A DNA stretch of 8,999 nucleotides from Eubacteriales bacterium (GCA_030529125.1 JAUMXP010000061.1:1-8999), one strand, 5' to 3'; shown: positions 1 to 6,846, counted from the stretch's first letter. The notes: generated by a model from the sequence alone, not told the origin. Made by a program: numbers and translations.

Positions 1-1178
1 TAGTCGCTATGCTTCTTGCCGGCGGACAGGGCTCTCGTCTTGGTGTGCTTACAAAAAAGCTCGCTAAACCTGCTGTTCCTTTTGGCGGTAAGTACAGAAT
101 CATCGACTTTCCTCTTTCTAACTGCACCAACTCAGGTATCGAAGCAGTTGGTGTGCTGACACAGTATCAGCCACTTGTTTTAAACGAATATGTCGGCAAC
201 GGTCAGCCATGGGACCTTGACGGTCTCAACAACGGTGTCACCTGCTTACAACCATACGAATCCAAAGAAGGTTCAGACTGGTATTCAGGCACCGCTAACG
301 CTATCTATCAGAACATTGATTTTGTTGACAGATATGACCCTGAATACGTAGTCGTACTCTCAGGTGACCATATCTACAAAATGAACTATGCTGATATGAT
401 TAAATATCACAAAAAAAATAACGCGGCATGCACTATAGCGGTTATCGATGTACCGCTTGAGGAAGCATCCCGCTTTGGTATTCTTAATACAAACCCTGAT
501 GGCTCAATTTATGAGTTTGACGAAAAGCCTGCAGTGCCTAAGAGCACTAATGCATCTATGGGTATCTACGTCTTCAACTGGAAGGTTATGAAGAAATTCC
601 TTATTGAAGATGAACTCAAAGAAGATTCAAGCCACGACTTCGGTAAAGACGTTCTTCCTGCAATGCTTAACGCAGGCGAGCGTATGATGGCATATCCTTA
701 TGAGGGTTACTGGAAAGACGTTGGAACTATTGACAGCTTATGGGAAGCTAATATGGATCTGCTCGACCCTAAATCTACCCTCAGCTTAAAGCATGTATAT
801 TCCCGCAACCCAATGATGCCACCTCACTTTGTTGGTGAGAACGCTGAAATTCAGAATTCTATGCTTGCTGACGGTTGTAACGTAGACGGCAAGCTCGAGT
901 TTTCTATTCTCTTCCCTGGCGTTACTATCGGCAAAGGTGCTGTAATCAATTCATCTATCATTATGCCGGGTGCAGTTATCAAAGAAGGAGCTAACATTCA
1001 GTTCTCTATCATTTCTGAAAACACTGTTATCGGTAAAAATGCGCAGATTGGTAAGAATCCGTCAGACTGCGAGAACCGTGACGATTGGGGCATCACAGTA
1101 ATAGGCGACGGTTTAAACATCGGCGACAATGTGGTCATCGAAGCAAAAGCGATGATCGATCATGATGTGGAGGTGTGA
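1..1178 (+). CDS. glgC: Glucose-1-phosphate adenylyltransferase, catalytic subunit (5' end outside window)
   Basis: Makes ADP-glucose and pyrophosphate from ATP and glucose-1-phosphate, the committed step of bacterial glycogen synthesis, in the cytoplasm. The frame is open at the left edge: codons before the ATG at 9 read V-A, and the protein continues AMLLAGGQGSRLGVLT, the GGxGxRL nucleotide-binding loop. About ten N-terminal residues are therefore missing, and the ATG at 9 is internal. Further family marks are FGGKYRIIDFPLSN (from base 81), SGDHIYKMNY with the metal-binding Asp at 366-368, the GILNTNPDG...EFDEKP sugar-nucleotide region, SMGIYVF and GYWKDVGTIDSLWEAN. Left-handed beta-helix repeats (IGKGAVINSSIIMPGAVI) form the C-terminal third. 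The visible 391 codons fit a family length near 400. It is followed after 2 bases by glgD, which is consistent with a GlgC/GlgD heteromer as described for Bacillus-type enzymes. Confidence 0.96.
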   Translation, partial: VAMLLAGGQGSRLGVLTKKLAKPAVPFGGKYRIIDFPLSNCTNSGIEAVGVLTQYQPLVLNEYVGNGQPWDLDGLNNGVTCLQPYESKEGSDWYSGTANAIYQNIDFVDRYDPEYVVVLSGDHIYKMNYADMIKYHKKNNAACTIAVIDVPLEEASRFGILNTNPDGSIYEFDEKPAVPKSTNASMGIYVFNWKVMKKFLIEDELKEDSSHDFGKDVLPAMLNAGERMMAYPYEGYWKDVGTIDSLWEANMDLLDPKSTLSLKHVYSRNPMMPPHFVGENAEIQNSMLADGCNVDGKLEFSILFPGVTIGKGAVINSSIIMPGAVIKEGANIQFSIISENTVIGKNAQIGKNPSDCENRDDWGITVIGDGLNIGDNVVIEAKAMIDHDVEV

Positions 1179-1180
1179 TT

Positions 1181-2293
1181 ATGGGATCTAACAGAATTTT
1201 AGGATTAATTTTCGCCAACACATTCGAAGAAAGTATGCCTGATCTCACAGCTAGCCGTACAATGGGTTCGGTGCCTTTTGGCGGTAAATACAGATTAATT
1301 GACTTTCCTCTGTCTAATATGAGCAACTCAGGTATCAATAATGTTGGTATCATCACAAGAAGCAACTTCCTCTCACTTATGGACCATTTAGGTACAGGTA
1401 ACGCATGGGATTTAGCTAAACGCAGAAGCGGTCTGACAATACTCCCACCATATAAAGAGCATAAATTCGATGGTATTATCGAAACACTTTACACTCTTCA
1501 CGACTTTATTGAACATGGCAATGAAGAATATGTGCTTATTGACCACGCAGGTTGCGTATCAAACTTCAACTACAGAAAACTTCTTGAATATCACGAGCAA
1601 AAAGGTGCTGATATCACCTTCATCTACACAAAGAGAAGTAGAGAGTGTGAGGTTCAGGCTGAAGGCACAATGCTTGATATCGATAAATCTGGTAGAGTTA
1701 CAAAGGTTCTGCTACCATCTATTTGCTACAGTAATACAACATTTTCTTCAGGTGCATTCTTAATCAAGAAAGAACTGCTTATGAATATGGTAAGAAATCT
1801 TGTTGCTGAAAACAAAACTGATTTCACTAGAGATTTTCTCCAGCCTAATGTAAACGATCTTAAAATTTACGCTTTTGAAAACACAGGATACTGTGCAATC
1901 ATCACATCGATGAAAGATTATTTCAAAGCCAGCATGGAGCTGATGGATCCGGAAGTACGAGCTCATCTGTTCAACCCTAAGCGCCCTATCTACACCAAAG
2001 TCAGAGATGATATGCCAAGTAGATACGGACTTGAGAGCTCAGTCAAAGGCTCACTCATTGCTCAGGGCTGTACTATTGACGGCATCGTAGAAAATAGTAT
2101 AATATCCAAGGGTGTTAAAATCGGCAAAGGTGCTCATATCAAAAACTGTATTGTTATGCAAGATACAGTTATCGGCGAAAACGCTGATTTGAGCCATATC
2201 ATCATCGACAAAGACGTTGTAGTCTCTGATAATAAAACTATCATCGGCTGCGAATCTTATCCGATGTATATAGCTAAACGCTCTGTTATCTAA
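1181..2293 (+). CDS. glgD: Glycogen biosynthesis protein GlgD (regulatory ADP-glucose pyrophosphorylase homologue)
   Basis: A paralogue of the preceding gene. In Firmicutes it acts as a non-catalytic or regulatory partner of GlgC in ADP-glucose synthesis. It keeps the structural motif VPFGGKYRLIDFPLSN and C-terminal beta-helix repeats (ENSIISKGVKIGKGAHI), but the GGxGxRL loop of GlgC is replaced by GLIFANTFEESM. The SGDHIYKMNY catalytic stretch has become LIDHAGCVSNFNY, so loss of activity is expected from the sequence itself. I chose the ATG at 1181 (370 residues) because GGAGGTG at 1169-1175 sits 7 bases upstream. A GTG at 1175 in the same frame overlaps that Shine-Dalgarno and is unlikely. 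The glgC stop at 1176-1178 overlaps the end of the ribosome binding site, so translation of the pair is probably coupled. The next gene, glgA, lies in the same frame 15 bases downstream. Confidence 0.94.
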   Translation: MGSNRILGLIFANTFEESMPDLTASRTMGSVPFGGKYRLIDFPLSNMSNSGINNVGIITRSNFLSLMDHLGTGNAWDLAKRRSGLTILPPYKEHKFDGIIETLYTLHDFIEHGNEEYVLIDHAGCVSNFNYRKLLEYHEQKGADITFIYTKRSRECEVQAEGTMLDIDKSGRVTKVLLPSICYSNTTFSSGAFLIKKELLMNMVRNLVAENKTDFTRDFLQPNVNDLKIYAFENTGYCAIITSMKDYFKASMELMDPEVRAHLFNPKRPIYTKVRDDMPSRYGLESSVKGSLIAQGCTIDGIVENSIISKGVKIGKGAHIKNCIVMQDTVIGENADLSHIIIDKDVVVSDNKTIIGCESYPMYIAKRSVI

Positions 2294-2298
2294 ACACT

Positions 2299-2311
2299 GG
2301 AGGCAAAAATT
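2299..2311 (+). promoter_or_regulatory. Ribosome binding site and ATT initiation codon of glgA
   Basis: GGAGG at 2299-2303 is followed after 5 bases by ATT at 2309-2311, in frame with the conserved GlgA N-terminus. The frame carries the glgD stop at 2291-2293, so no start further upstream exists except a CTG at 2297 that overlaps the ribosome binding site. The first in-frame ATG is at 2432, deep inside the conserved domain. ATT is therefore the best start visible; a base error turning ATG into ATT is the alternative. Confidence 0.7.
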
Positions 2312-3739
2312 AGGAAAATTCTTTATTGTGCAAGCGAAGCTAACCCTTTTGCAGGTAGCGGCGGACTTGCTGATGTTGCCGGCTCTCTGCCACATACATT
2401 ATGTAGAAAGGGTCAGGACTGCAGAATCGTTATGCCACTATACGGCACTATCCCACAAGACCTCAAAAACCAGATGAATTTCATCACGAACTTCACTGTT
2501 CCTGTTTCATGGCGTCATCAGTACTGCGGTCTTTTCTGGGCTAGATGGAACGACTGCACATACTACTTTATTGATAACGAATACTACTTCAACAGAAATG
2601 CGCTGTATGGTTTCTACGATGATGCTGAGAGATTTGCATTCTTCTCAAGAGCAATACTCGAAATGTTGCCATACATTGATTTCCATCCGGACATCATCCA
2701 CACAAACGACTGGCAGACAGCTTTAGTTCCTGTTTACTACTATCTCTTCTATTCTAAGAACCCTTGGTATCACAACATCAAGAGTGTCTTCACTATCCAT
2801 AACATCCAGTATCAGGGTAAGTATGGTTGGGACGTAAACACTGAGTGCGTTGGTATCCCTGAATCAGAGCAAAAGATTCTCGAGATGGACGGCAAGCTCA
2901 ATATGATGAAGGGTGCTATCCAGTGTGCCACACGTGTAACAACTGTTTCACCAAGCTACGCTGCTGAAATCAAAGATCCATGGTACAGCCATGGTTTGCA
3001 CCACCCACTTATCAACAACCACTACAAGCTGTGCGGTATCTTAAACGGTATTGACGGTATGAGCTACGACCCTGCTACCGACTATCAGCTTTACTGCAAC
3101 TATACTAAAGAGAATATGGGCGGTAAGGGCGAATGTAAACGTGCTTTACAGGAAAGACTCAATCTTCCTCAGTCATGGGATACTCCAATGGTTGCGATGA
3201 TCACCCGTCTCGTATCTCACAAAGGTCTCGATCTTGTTAGAGGCGGTCTGGAAGACCTTCTGAATACTCAGAAAATGCAGTTTGTTATCTTAGGCTCAGG
3301 CGACGAAGAGTACGAACAGTTCTTCAGAGATATGCAGTGGAAATATCCTGACAGAGTTCGTTTCTGCCAGGGCTTTATCCCTGAACTTGCCAGAAAGATT
3401 TATTCAGGCGCTGACATCTTCCTGATGCCATCAAAGCAGGAGCCTTGTGGTCTTTCTCAGATGATTGCACTCAGATATGGTACAATTCCTGTTGTTCGAG
3501 AAGTAGGCGGTCTTAAAGACTCTGTATTTGACAGCTACGACAACTATGGCAACGGCTTTACATTCAAGAATTATGACATCGCTGATATGTGCAACGCTGT
3601 TAAGCGAGCACTAGCAGGTATCTATGATAATGAAGGCTGGCACCAGCTTATGTGGCGCGCTATGATGAGCGACAACAGTTGGGAGCGTAGTGCTCAGGAC
3701 TATATCAACGTATATCAAGATACATTAAACTGGCTATAA
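2309..3739 (+). CDS. glgA: Glycogen synthase, ADP-glucose type (GT5), probable ATT start
   Basis: Transfers glucose from ADP-glucose to the non-reducing end of growing alpha-1,4-glucan; cytoplasmic and the last step of the glgC-glgD-glgA unit. With the ATT start the protein has 476 residues, matching the usual length near 477, and begins (M)RKILYCASEANPFAGSGGLADVAGSLP, the conserved GT5 N-terminus. Starting at the first ATG (2432) would delete 41 conserved residues. Other marks are IHTNDWQTALVP, TIHNIQYQGKYG, ILNGIDGMSYDP, MITRLVSHKGLDL and the C-terminal active-site region EPCGLSQMIALRYGTIPVV, with Glu at residue 378, essentially the position of E. coli Glu377. One oddity is that the lysine of the KTGGL substrate loop is replaced (GSGGL here); I believe related Clostridia also vary at this site. 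A hairpin terminator follows directly. Function is certain; the start codon is less so. Confidence 0.95.
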   Translation: MRKILYCASEANPFAGSGGLADVAGSLPHTLCRKGQDCRIVMPLYGTIPQDLKNQMNFITNFTVPVSWRHQYCGLFWARWNDCTYYFIDNEYYFNRNALYGFYDDAERFAFFSRAILEMLPYIDFHPDIIHTNDWQTALVPVYYYLFYSKNPWYHNIKSVFTIHNIQYQGKYGWDVNTECVGIPESEQKILEMDGKLNMMKGAIQCATRVTTVSPSYAAEIKDPWYSHGLHHPLINNHYKLCGILNGIDGMSYDPATDYQLYCNYTKENMGGKGECKRALQERLNLPQSWDTPMVAMITRLVSHKGLDLVRGGLEDLLNTQKMQFVILGSGDEEYEQFFRDMQWKYPDRVRFCQGFIPELARKIYSGADIFLMPSKQEPCGLSQMIALRYGTIPVVREVGGLKDSVFDSYDNYGNGFTFKNYDIADMCNAVKRALAGIYDNEGWHQLMWRAMMSDNSWERSAQDYINVYQDTLNWL

Positions 3740-3744
3740 ACATT

Positions 3745-3775
3745 AAAACGGAGAGGTAATCCTCTCCGTTTTTTT
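3745..3775. terminator. Bidirectional intrinsic terminator between glgA and the acetyltransferase gene
   Basis: CGGAGAGG and CCTCTCCG form a perfect stem around a TAAT loop (3749-3756 with 3761-3768), extended by flanking A-T pairs. Seven T follow on the + strand, and AAAA on the left gives a T-run for the opposite strand. It lies 6 bases after the glgA stop. The stop codon of the convergent gene (TTA at 3774-3776) falls in the right-hand T-run, so one hairpin serves both genes. Confidence 0.93.
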
Positions 3776-4379
3776 AATAATCCTCTATATCAAACTTTCT
3801 GTCTTTATAGTAATACTCTCTGTCATCATCAGTGATTTCTCTCAGAACTTTGCACGGATTTCCAACCGCTACAGTATCAGATGGTATGTCCTTTGTGACC
3901 ACACTACCTGAACCAATAACACAGTTATCCCCTATTTTTACTCCAGGATTAAGTACGACATTGGCACCTATCCATACATTGTTACCAATTTTCACTTCGT
4001 CAGCGTACTCATATTTCCTACGTGATAGATGATGTATAGGGTGACCTGCTGTAGTAATGCAAACATTTGGCCCAACAAGGACATTATCGCCAATAATAAC
4101 TCTAGCACAGTCCAACACAATGAGGTTGTAGTTTGCGTAAAAGTTGTTTCCTATACAGATATTGTATCCATAATCGCACCTGAATGGCGGCTCAATATAA
4201 AAGCTACCTTTAGCATCAGGTATGAGCTCTTTGAGATATTTATTGCGGCTTTCGACATCAAGCGGATCACAAGTATTGATTTTGTGGCACAATACTTTAG
4301 CTTTTTGTCGGTCTTCAAAAAGTCCATCTTCATTCGACAGATACGGCAGTCCTTTAAGCATTCTTTCCTTATGGTTCAT
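3774..4379 (-). CDS. maa: Sugar O-acetyltransferase, maltose/galactoside acetyltransferase family
   Basis: Predicted to move an acetyl group from acetyl-CoA to a hydroxyl of a sugar (maltose, glucose or galactoside in characterised relatives); cytoplasmic, trimeric left-handed beta-helix fold. The 201-residue protein begins MNHKERMLKGLPYLSNEDGL, typical of the Maa N-terminal domain. Hexapeptide repeats follow (VIIGDNVLVGPNV, VKIGNNVWIGANVVLNPGV, IGSGSVV), with the catalytic histidine in TTAGHPIH at residue 113 (compare LacA His115) and the closing VAVGNPCKVLREI. I chose the ATG at 4377-4379 because AGAGGTGAT lies just upstream. A GTG six codons earlier (4397) would precede the predicted transcription start. 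Its physiological substrate cannot be told from sequence; adjacency to glycogen genes is suggestive only, since it is transcribed separately and convergently. Confidence 0.9.
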   Translation of the reverse strand: MNHKERMLKGLPYLSNEDGLFEDRQKAKVLCHKINTCDPLDVESRNKYLKELIPDAKGSFYIEPPFRCDYGYNICIGNNFYANYNLIVLDCARVIIGDNVLVGPNVCITTAGHPIHHLSRRKYEYADEVKIGNNVWIGANVVLNPGVKIGDNCVIGSGSVVTKDIPSDTVAVGNPCKVLREITDDDREYYYKDRKFDIEDY

Positions 4380-4400
4380 AGAATCACCTCTTTTCACAAA

Positions 4401-4429
4401 ATCTTACCACATAAATATAGCTTTATCAA
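4401..4429 (-). promoter_or_regulatory. Promoter of the acetyltransferase gene (sigma-A type, extended -10)
   Basis: On the minus strand TTGATA (4429-4424) and TAAGAT (4406-4401) are separated by exactly 17 bases, with TG one base before the -10 (extended -10). The predicted start near 4394 leaves a leader of about 15 bases containing AGAGGTGAT before the ATG at 4379. It is back to back with the SRP RNA promoter, the two -35 boxes being 15 bases apart. Confidence 0.68.
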
Positions 4430-4444
4430 GCAAATAAATAGCTA

Positions 4445-4473
4445 TTGATTTTAAGTTTATATTATGTTATAAT
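4445..4473 (+). promoter_or_regulatory. Promoter of the SRP RNA gene (sigma-A type, extended -10)
   Basis: TTGATT (4445-4450), a 17-base spacer, and a perfect TATAAT (4468-4473) preceded by TG at 4465-4466. Transcription should begin near 4480. This is the best promoter match seen in the window and fits an abundant stable RNA. It may also drive dnaX by read-through past the terminator at 4631-4661, because I see no separate strong promoter for dnaX. Confidence 0.8.
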
Positions 4474-4483
4474 GTAGCGTAGC

Positions 4484-4655
4484 GCAAGCCGTATTATTAT
4501 TCGTGTAAATAAGCGAGCAACAGGCCCTGTACGATTATGGCCTGTGAACCATGTCAGGCGGGGAACCGAGCAGCATTAAGCAGTTTTCGTGATGCGATAC
4601 AGTAAGTCTGTTGTTCACTTATTTATACGATGAGCCGTTTTTGGCTACGGCTTGC
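4484..4655 (+). repeat. Perfect 10-bp inverted repeat enclosing the SRP RNA
   Basis: GCAAGCCGTA at 4484-4493 is the exact reverse complement of TACGGCTTGC at 4646-4655. The first arm lies just inside the predicted transcript start, and the second arm runs into a T6 tract (4656-4661). In the primary transcript the arms would form a closing helix outside the SRP rod, which could guide end processing. The right arm is also the 3' arm of the local terminator hairpin, so the two structures are mutually exclusive. Confidence 0.72.
4502..4629 (+). ncRNA. ffs: Signal recognition particle RNA, bacterial small type without visible Alu domain
   Basis: Scaffold RNA of the signal recognition particle; it binds Ffh and the receptor FtsY to target membrane proteins. 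The S-domain hallmark is at 4553-4574: GTCAGG, then CGG-GGAA-CCG (GGAA tetraloop at 4562-4565), then AGCAGC, matching the conserved Ffh-binding loop of the family with a different apical stem sequence. The outer arms 4502-4523 and 4608-4629 pair over 22 positions with a single mismatch, giving the long rod expected. CTGT 4527-4530 can pair with ACAG 4599-4602 inside. At about 128 bases it is longer than the 4.5S type, but I could not find the Alu-domain hairpins of the 270-base Bacillus form. Its place immediately before dnaX is a common Firmicute arrangement. Exact mature ends are inferred from the helix. Confidence 0.92.
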
Positions 4656-4661
4656 TTTTTT
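4631..4661 (+). terminator. Intrinsic terminator of the SRP RNA, upstream of dnaX
   Basis: The stem pairs 4631-4638 (TGAGCCGT) with 4647-4654 (ACGGCTTG), six Watson-Crick pairs plus two G-U, with an 8-base loop. It is followed by C and six T (4656-4661). It ends only 3 bases before the dnaX ribosome binding site (AGGAG, 4665-4669). Termination must therefore be incomplete, or dnaX uses a promoter I cannot recognise. Confidence 0.68.
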
Positions 4662-4676
4662 GTTAGGAGTGAGATT

Positions 4677-6461
4677 ATGTATCAGGTACTTTATCGTAAA
4701 TACAGACCTGCGACTTTTGAGGATGTTGTAGGACAGCCTCAGGTCACTGTTACTCTTAAAAATGAATTAAAATCAGGTAGAATCAACCACGCATATCTGT
4801 TCACTGGTTCTCGTGGTACAGGTAAAACCACTTGTGCTAAAATTTTAGCTAAAGCAGTCAACTGCCTTAATCTAGACGATTCTAACCCATGTGGCGAGTG
4901 CGATAACTGTAAGGGTATTGAAAGTGGCGAGATTCTCGACGTAGTTGAGATGGACGCTGCCTCCAACCGTAAACTTGACGACATCAGAAATATCATCGAC
5001 GAAGTTGCGTTTACTCCTGCTAAGGCTAAATACCGCGTCTATATCATTGACGAGGTACACATGCTCACCACCGAAGCTTTCAACGCACTGCTCAAAACAC
5101 TCGAAGAGCCACCAAAGCATGTTGTGTTCATTCTGGCTACAACAGAGGTTCACAAGCTCCCTGCTACTATCACCTCACGTTGTCAGCGCTTTGATTTTCA
5201 CAGAATCGCTCCTAAAGATATTTCATACAGACTCCAGACTATCGCAGATAGCGAGGGTATCTCCCTAAGCGATGAAGCAGCGCTCTTAATATCTGTTATT
5301 GCTGACGGTGCTCTGAGAGACGCTATCTCACTGCTTGACAGATGCATCGGCATAGCTGAAAACGACATCACAGCTGATGTTGTTCGAAACGCTGCCGGTC
5401 TTGCAAGTAAAAATTATCTGTTTGAACTATGCACATGTACTATTAATAAGAATCCAGCTAAAGCTCTATCAATCATCGATAGACTTTACGGTGAATCCAA
5501 AGATGTGCTAAGACTCTGCGACGAGCTTATCTCCCACTTCCGTTTTTTGATGCTCATCAAAACAGTGAAGAACGCAAGAGAAATGCTTGCGTTTGCTGAT
5601 CGTGAATTTGAGGCAGCTCAGTCACAGTGCGACTTCTTATCTTTGGCTGATATAGTGTTCGCTATGGATGTATTTTCTCGTGCGTTTGAGCGTATGGGAA
5701 AAGGCGCTAACAACCGAACTGAGCTTGAGATGGCTATAGTTAAGCTGTGTTCACCTGAGCTTGATGCTACTACAGAGGCGCTGACCACACGTGTTGCTGC
5801 ACTCGAGAAAGCCGTTAAGATGCTCTCAAGCAACGCTGTAGCTACACAGTCTGTATCGACGCCTGCTCCTGCTCCAACGCCTGCTCCTGTTGCGGTTTCT
5901 AATGAAACTAAACAGGACGAAAGAATTACTAAAGAAGAAACTAAACCTACAACTGAGGTTGATATTAAAGAAGAAGCAGACAAAGCTCCTGCTATAGATG
6001 TAGTTGAAAACTCAGCAGAGCTACCACCTACTCCTGACACACCATTGGTAATAGAGCAAAAAGCAGAAGAACCAGTCAAAGCTGTTGATACTCCTACGCC
6101 TGCAAAAAAGGCTGTCAATCTTGACGATGTTTACAACAACGCACAGCCTATGCTCGAGTGGCCTGAGGTCATAAATAATCTGAAACGCTACTCAAGAGCT
6201 ATTTCTGCTGCGTTCGAGAGTTCTAACGCTTATGTCAGCGGTGACTATCTGCTGATTGAAACAGATCAAGATATTGCATTCCAGTTGCTGAAGAAATCGT
6301 CTCAGCGCGACAACATCCGCAAGGCCGTTTCTGAAATCACAGGAAAAACATACAAACTTGGTCCATATAAAAAGCCTGAAGCCGAAGAGAAGAAAGACGA
6401 TGTACTCGAAAATTTCATCGCAAATCTCAAAAGCTCAGGTATTAACGTAACTGAAGAATAA
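4677..6461 (+). CDS. dnaX: DNA polymerase III subunits gamma and tau (clamp-loader ATPase)
   Basis: ATPase of the clamp loader that opens and loads the beta clamp; the long tau form also ties polymerase cores to the replicative helicase. In the 594-residue product: YRKYRPATFEDVVGQ (7-20), Walker A GSRGTGKT (44-51), zinc module with Cys63, 72, 75 and 78, Walker B VYIIDEVHM (121-129), sensor-1 ATTE (154-157), SRC motif (167-169), then the lid and collar domains. A Pro/Ala/Glu/Lys-rich linker follows to about 485, and a C-terminal tau domain starts near WPEVINNL (495). I chose the ATG at 4677 because AGGAG sits 7 bases upstream and MYQVLYRKYRP is the family N-terminus. Starting at TTG 4611 would overlap the SRP RNA and its terminator. 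An A AAA AAG heptamer in the linker could give a short gamma form (see the separate entry). ybaB follows 22 bases downstream. Confidence 0.97.
   Translation: MYQVLYRKYRPATFEDVVGQPQVTVTLKNELKSGRINHAYLFTGSRGTGKTTCAKILAKAVNCLNLDDSNPCGECDNCKGIESGEILDVVEMDAASNRKLDDIRNIIDEVAFTPAKAKYRVYIIDEVHMLTTEAFNALLKTLEEPPKHVVFILATTEVHKLPATITSRCQRFDFHRIAPKDISYRLQTIADSEGISLSDEAALLISVIADGALRDAISLLDRCIGIAENDITADVVRNAAGLASKNYLFELCTCTINKNPAKALSIIDRLYGESKDVLRLCDELISHFRFLMLIKTVKNAREMLAFADREFEAAQSQCDFLSLADIVFAMDVFSRAFERMGKGANNRTELEMAIVKLCSPELDATTEALTTRVAALEKAVKMLSSNAVATQSVSTPAPAPTPAPVAVSNETKQDERITKEETKPTTEVDIKEEADKAPAIDVVENSAELPPTPDTPLVIEQKAEEPVKAVDTPTPAKKAVNLDDVYNNAQPMLEWPEVINNLKRYSRAISAAFESSNAYVSGDYLLIETDQDIAFQLLKKSSQRDNIRKAVSEITGKTYKLGPYKKPEAEEKKDDVLENFIANLKSSGINVTEE
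5859..5889 (+). repeat. 18-bp tandem repeat in the dnaX linker (TPAPAP-type)
   Basis: The 13-base sequence ACGCCTGCTCCTG occurs at 5859-5871 and again at 5877-5889, an 18-base period, coding for a Thr/Pro/Ala-rich stretch. It lies at the start of the disordered linker between collar and tau domains. It is a likely spot for length variation between strains. Confidence 0.7.
6104..6124 (+). promoter_or_regulatory. Candidate programmed -1 ribosomal frameshift site in dnaX (gamma form)
   Basis: The codons GCA AAA AAG at 6102-6110 place the heptamer A AAA AAG in the exact X XXY YYZ phase, identical to the E. coli dnaX slippery site. A -1 slip would continue as Gly-Cys-Gln-Ser and stop at TGA 6122-6124, giving about 482 residues and losing the tau domain. 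AGGCTGT (6109-6115) can pair with ACAGCCT (6143-6149), but this stem begins within the heptamer, closer than a usual stimulator. I see no upstream Shine-Dalgarno-like stimulator. The six-A run could also support transcriptional slippage. Confidence 0.62.
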
Positions 6462-6483
6462 ACAACCGAAAGGAAGATATATT

Positions 6484-6846
6484 ATGAAAGCAAGATTACC
6501 ACAGGGCTACGGCGGTGGCGCAGGAAACATTCAGCAGCTCGCACGTCAGGCTCAGAAAATGCAGGACGATATGGCTGCTGCTACTGAAGAATTAAACGCA
6601 AAAGAATATGAGGCTAGTGCAGGCGGCAACGCTGTTAAAGTAACTGTTACAGGTCAGCTCGAAGTTAAAGCTATCGAAATCGAACCAGAAGTAGTTGATC
6701 CGGAAGATGTAGAAATGCTCTCTGACCTCGTTATGGCAGCTGTAAACGAAGCTCTGCGTGCAGCCAACAAGGATAAAGAAGAAACTATGGAAAAAATCTC
6801 AGGCGGTCTTAACCTAGGTGCTATGGGCATGGGTGGTTTATTCTAA
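6484..6846 (+). CDS. ybaB: YbaB/EbfC family nucleoid-associated protein
   Basis: A small dimeric DNA-binding protein of the YbaB/EbfC family, associated with the nucleoid; its exact role in Clostridia is not settled. The 120-residue product begins MKARLPQGYGGGAGNIQQLARQAQKMQDDM, a glycine-rich opening followed by the conserved alpha-helix. The family core follows (GNAVKVTVTGQLEVKAIEIEPEVVDPEDVEMLSDLVMAAVNEA, residues about 48-90), with a Gly/Met-rich tail ending GMGGLF. AGGAAG at 6471-6476 is 7 bases before the ATG. The stop overlaps the recR start (TAATG), and dnaX lies just upstream: the dnaX-ybaB-recR order is among the most conserved in bacteria and itself supports all three names. Confidence 0.95.
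   Translation: MKARLPQGYGGGAGNIQQLARQAQKMQDDMAAATEELNAKEYEASAGGNAVKVTVTGQLEVKAIEIEPEVVDPEDVEMLSDLVMAAVNEALRAANKDKEETMEKISGGLNLGAMGMGGLF

Noticed and set aside
2432..3739. glgA starting at the first ATG (2432)
   Set aside because: It would remove 41 conserved N-terminal residues, including the GGL donor loop, and has no ribosome binding site; the upstream frame is clearly coding.
4380..4397. GTG start at 4397 for the acetyltransferase
   Set aside because: It lies upstream of the predicted transcription start and overlaps the ribosome binding site for ATG 4379.
4029..4448. A 139-codon + strand ORF opposite the acetyltransferase
   Set aside because: Antisense to a clear hexapeptide-repeat enzyme; no start context and no recognisable domains.
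4611..4676. DnaX extended upstream to TTG at 4611
   Set aside because: The extra 22 codons overlap the SRP RNA helix and its terminator; the ATG at 4677 has AGGAG at a 7-base spacing and matches the family N-terminus.
5618..6118. A 166-codon minus-strand ORF in dnaX
   Set aside because: It is antisense to the Pro/Ala/Glu-rich linker; its Ser/Val/Thr-rich product is what such a linker gives in reverse.
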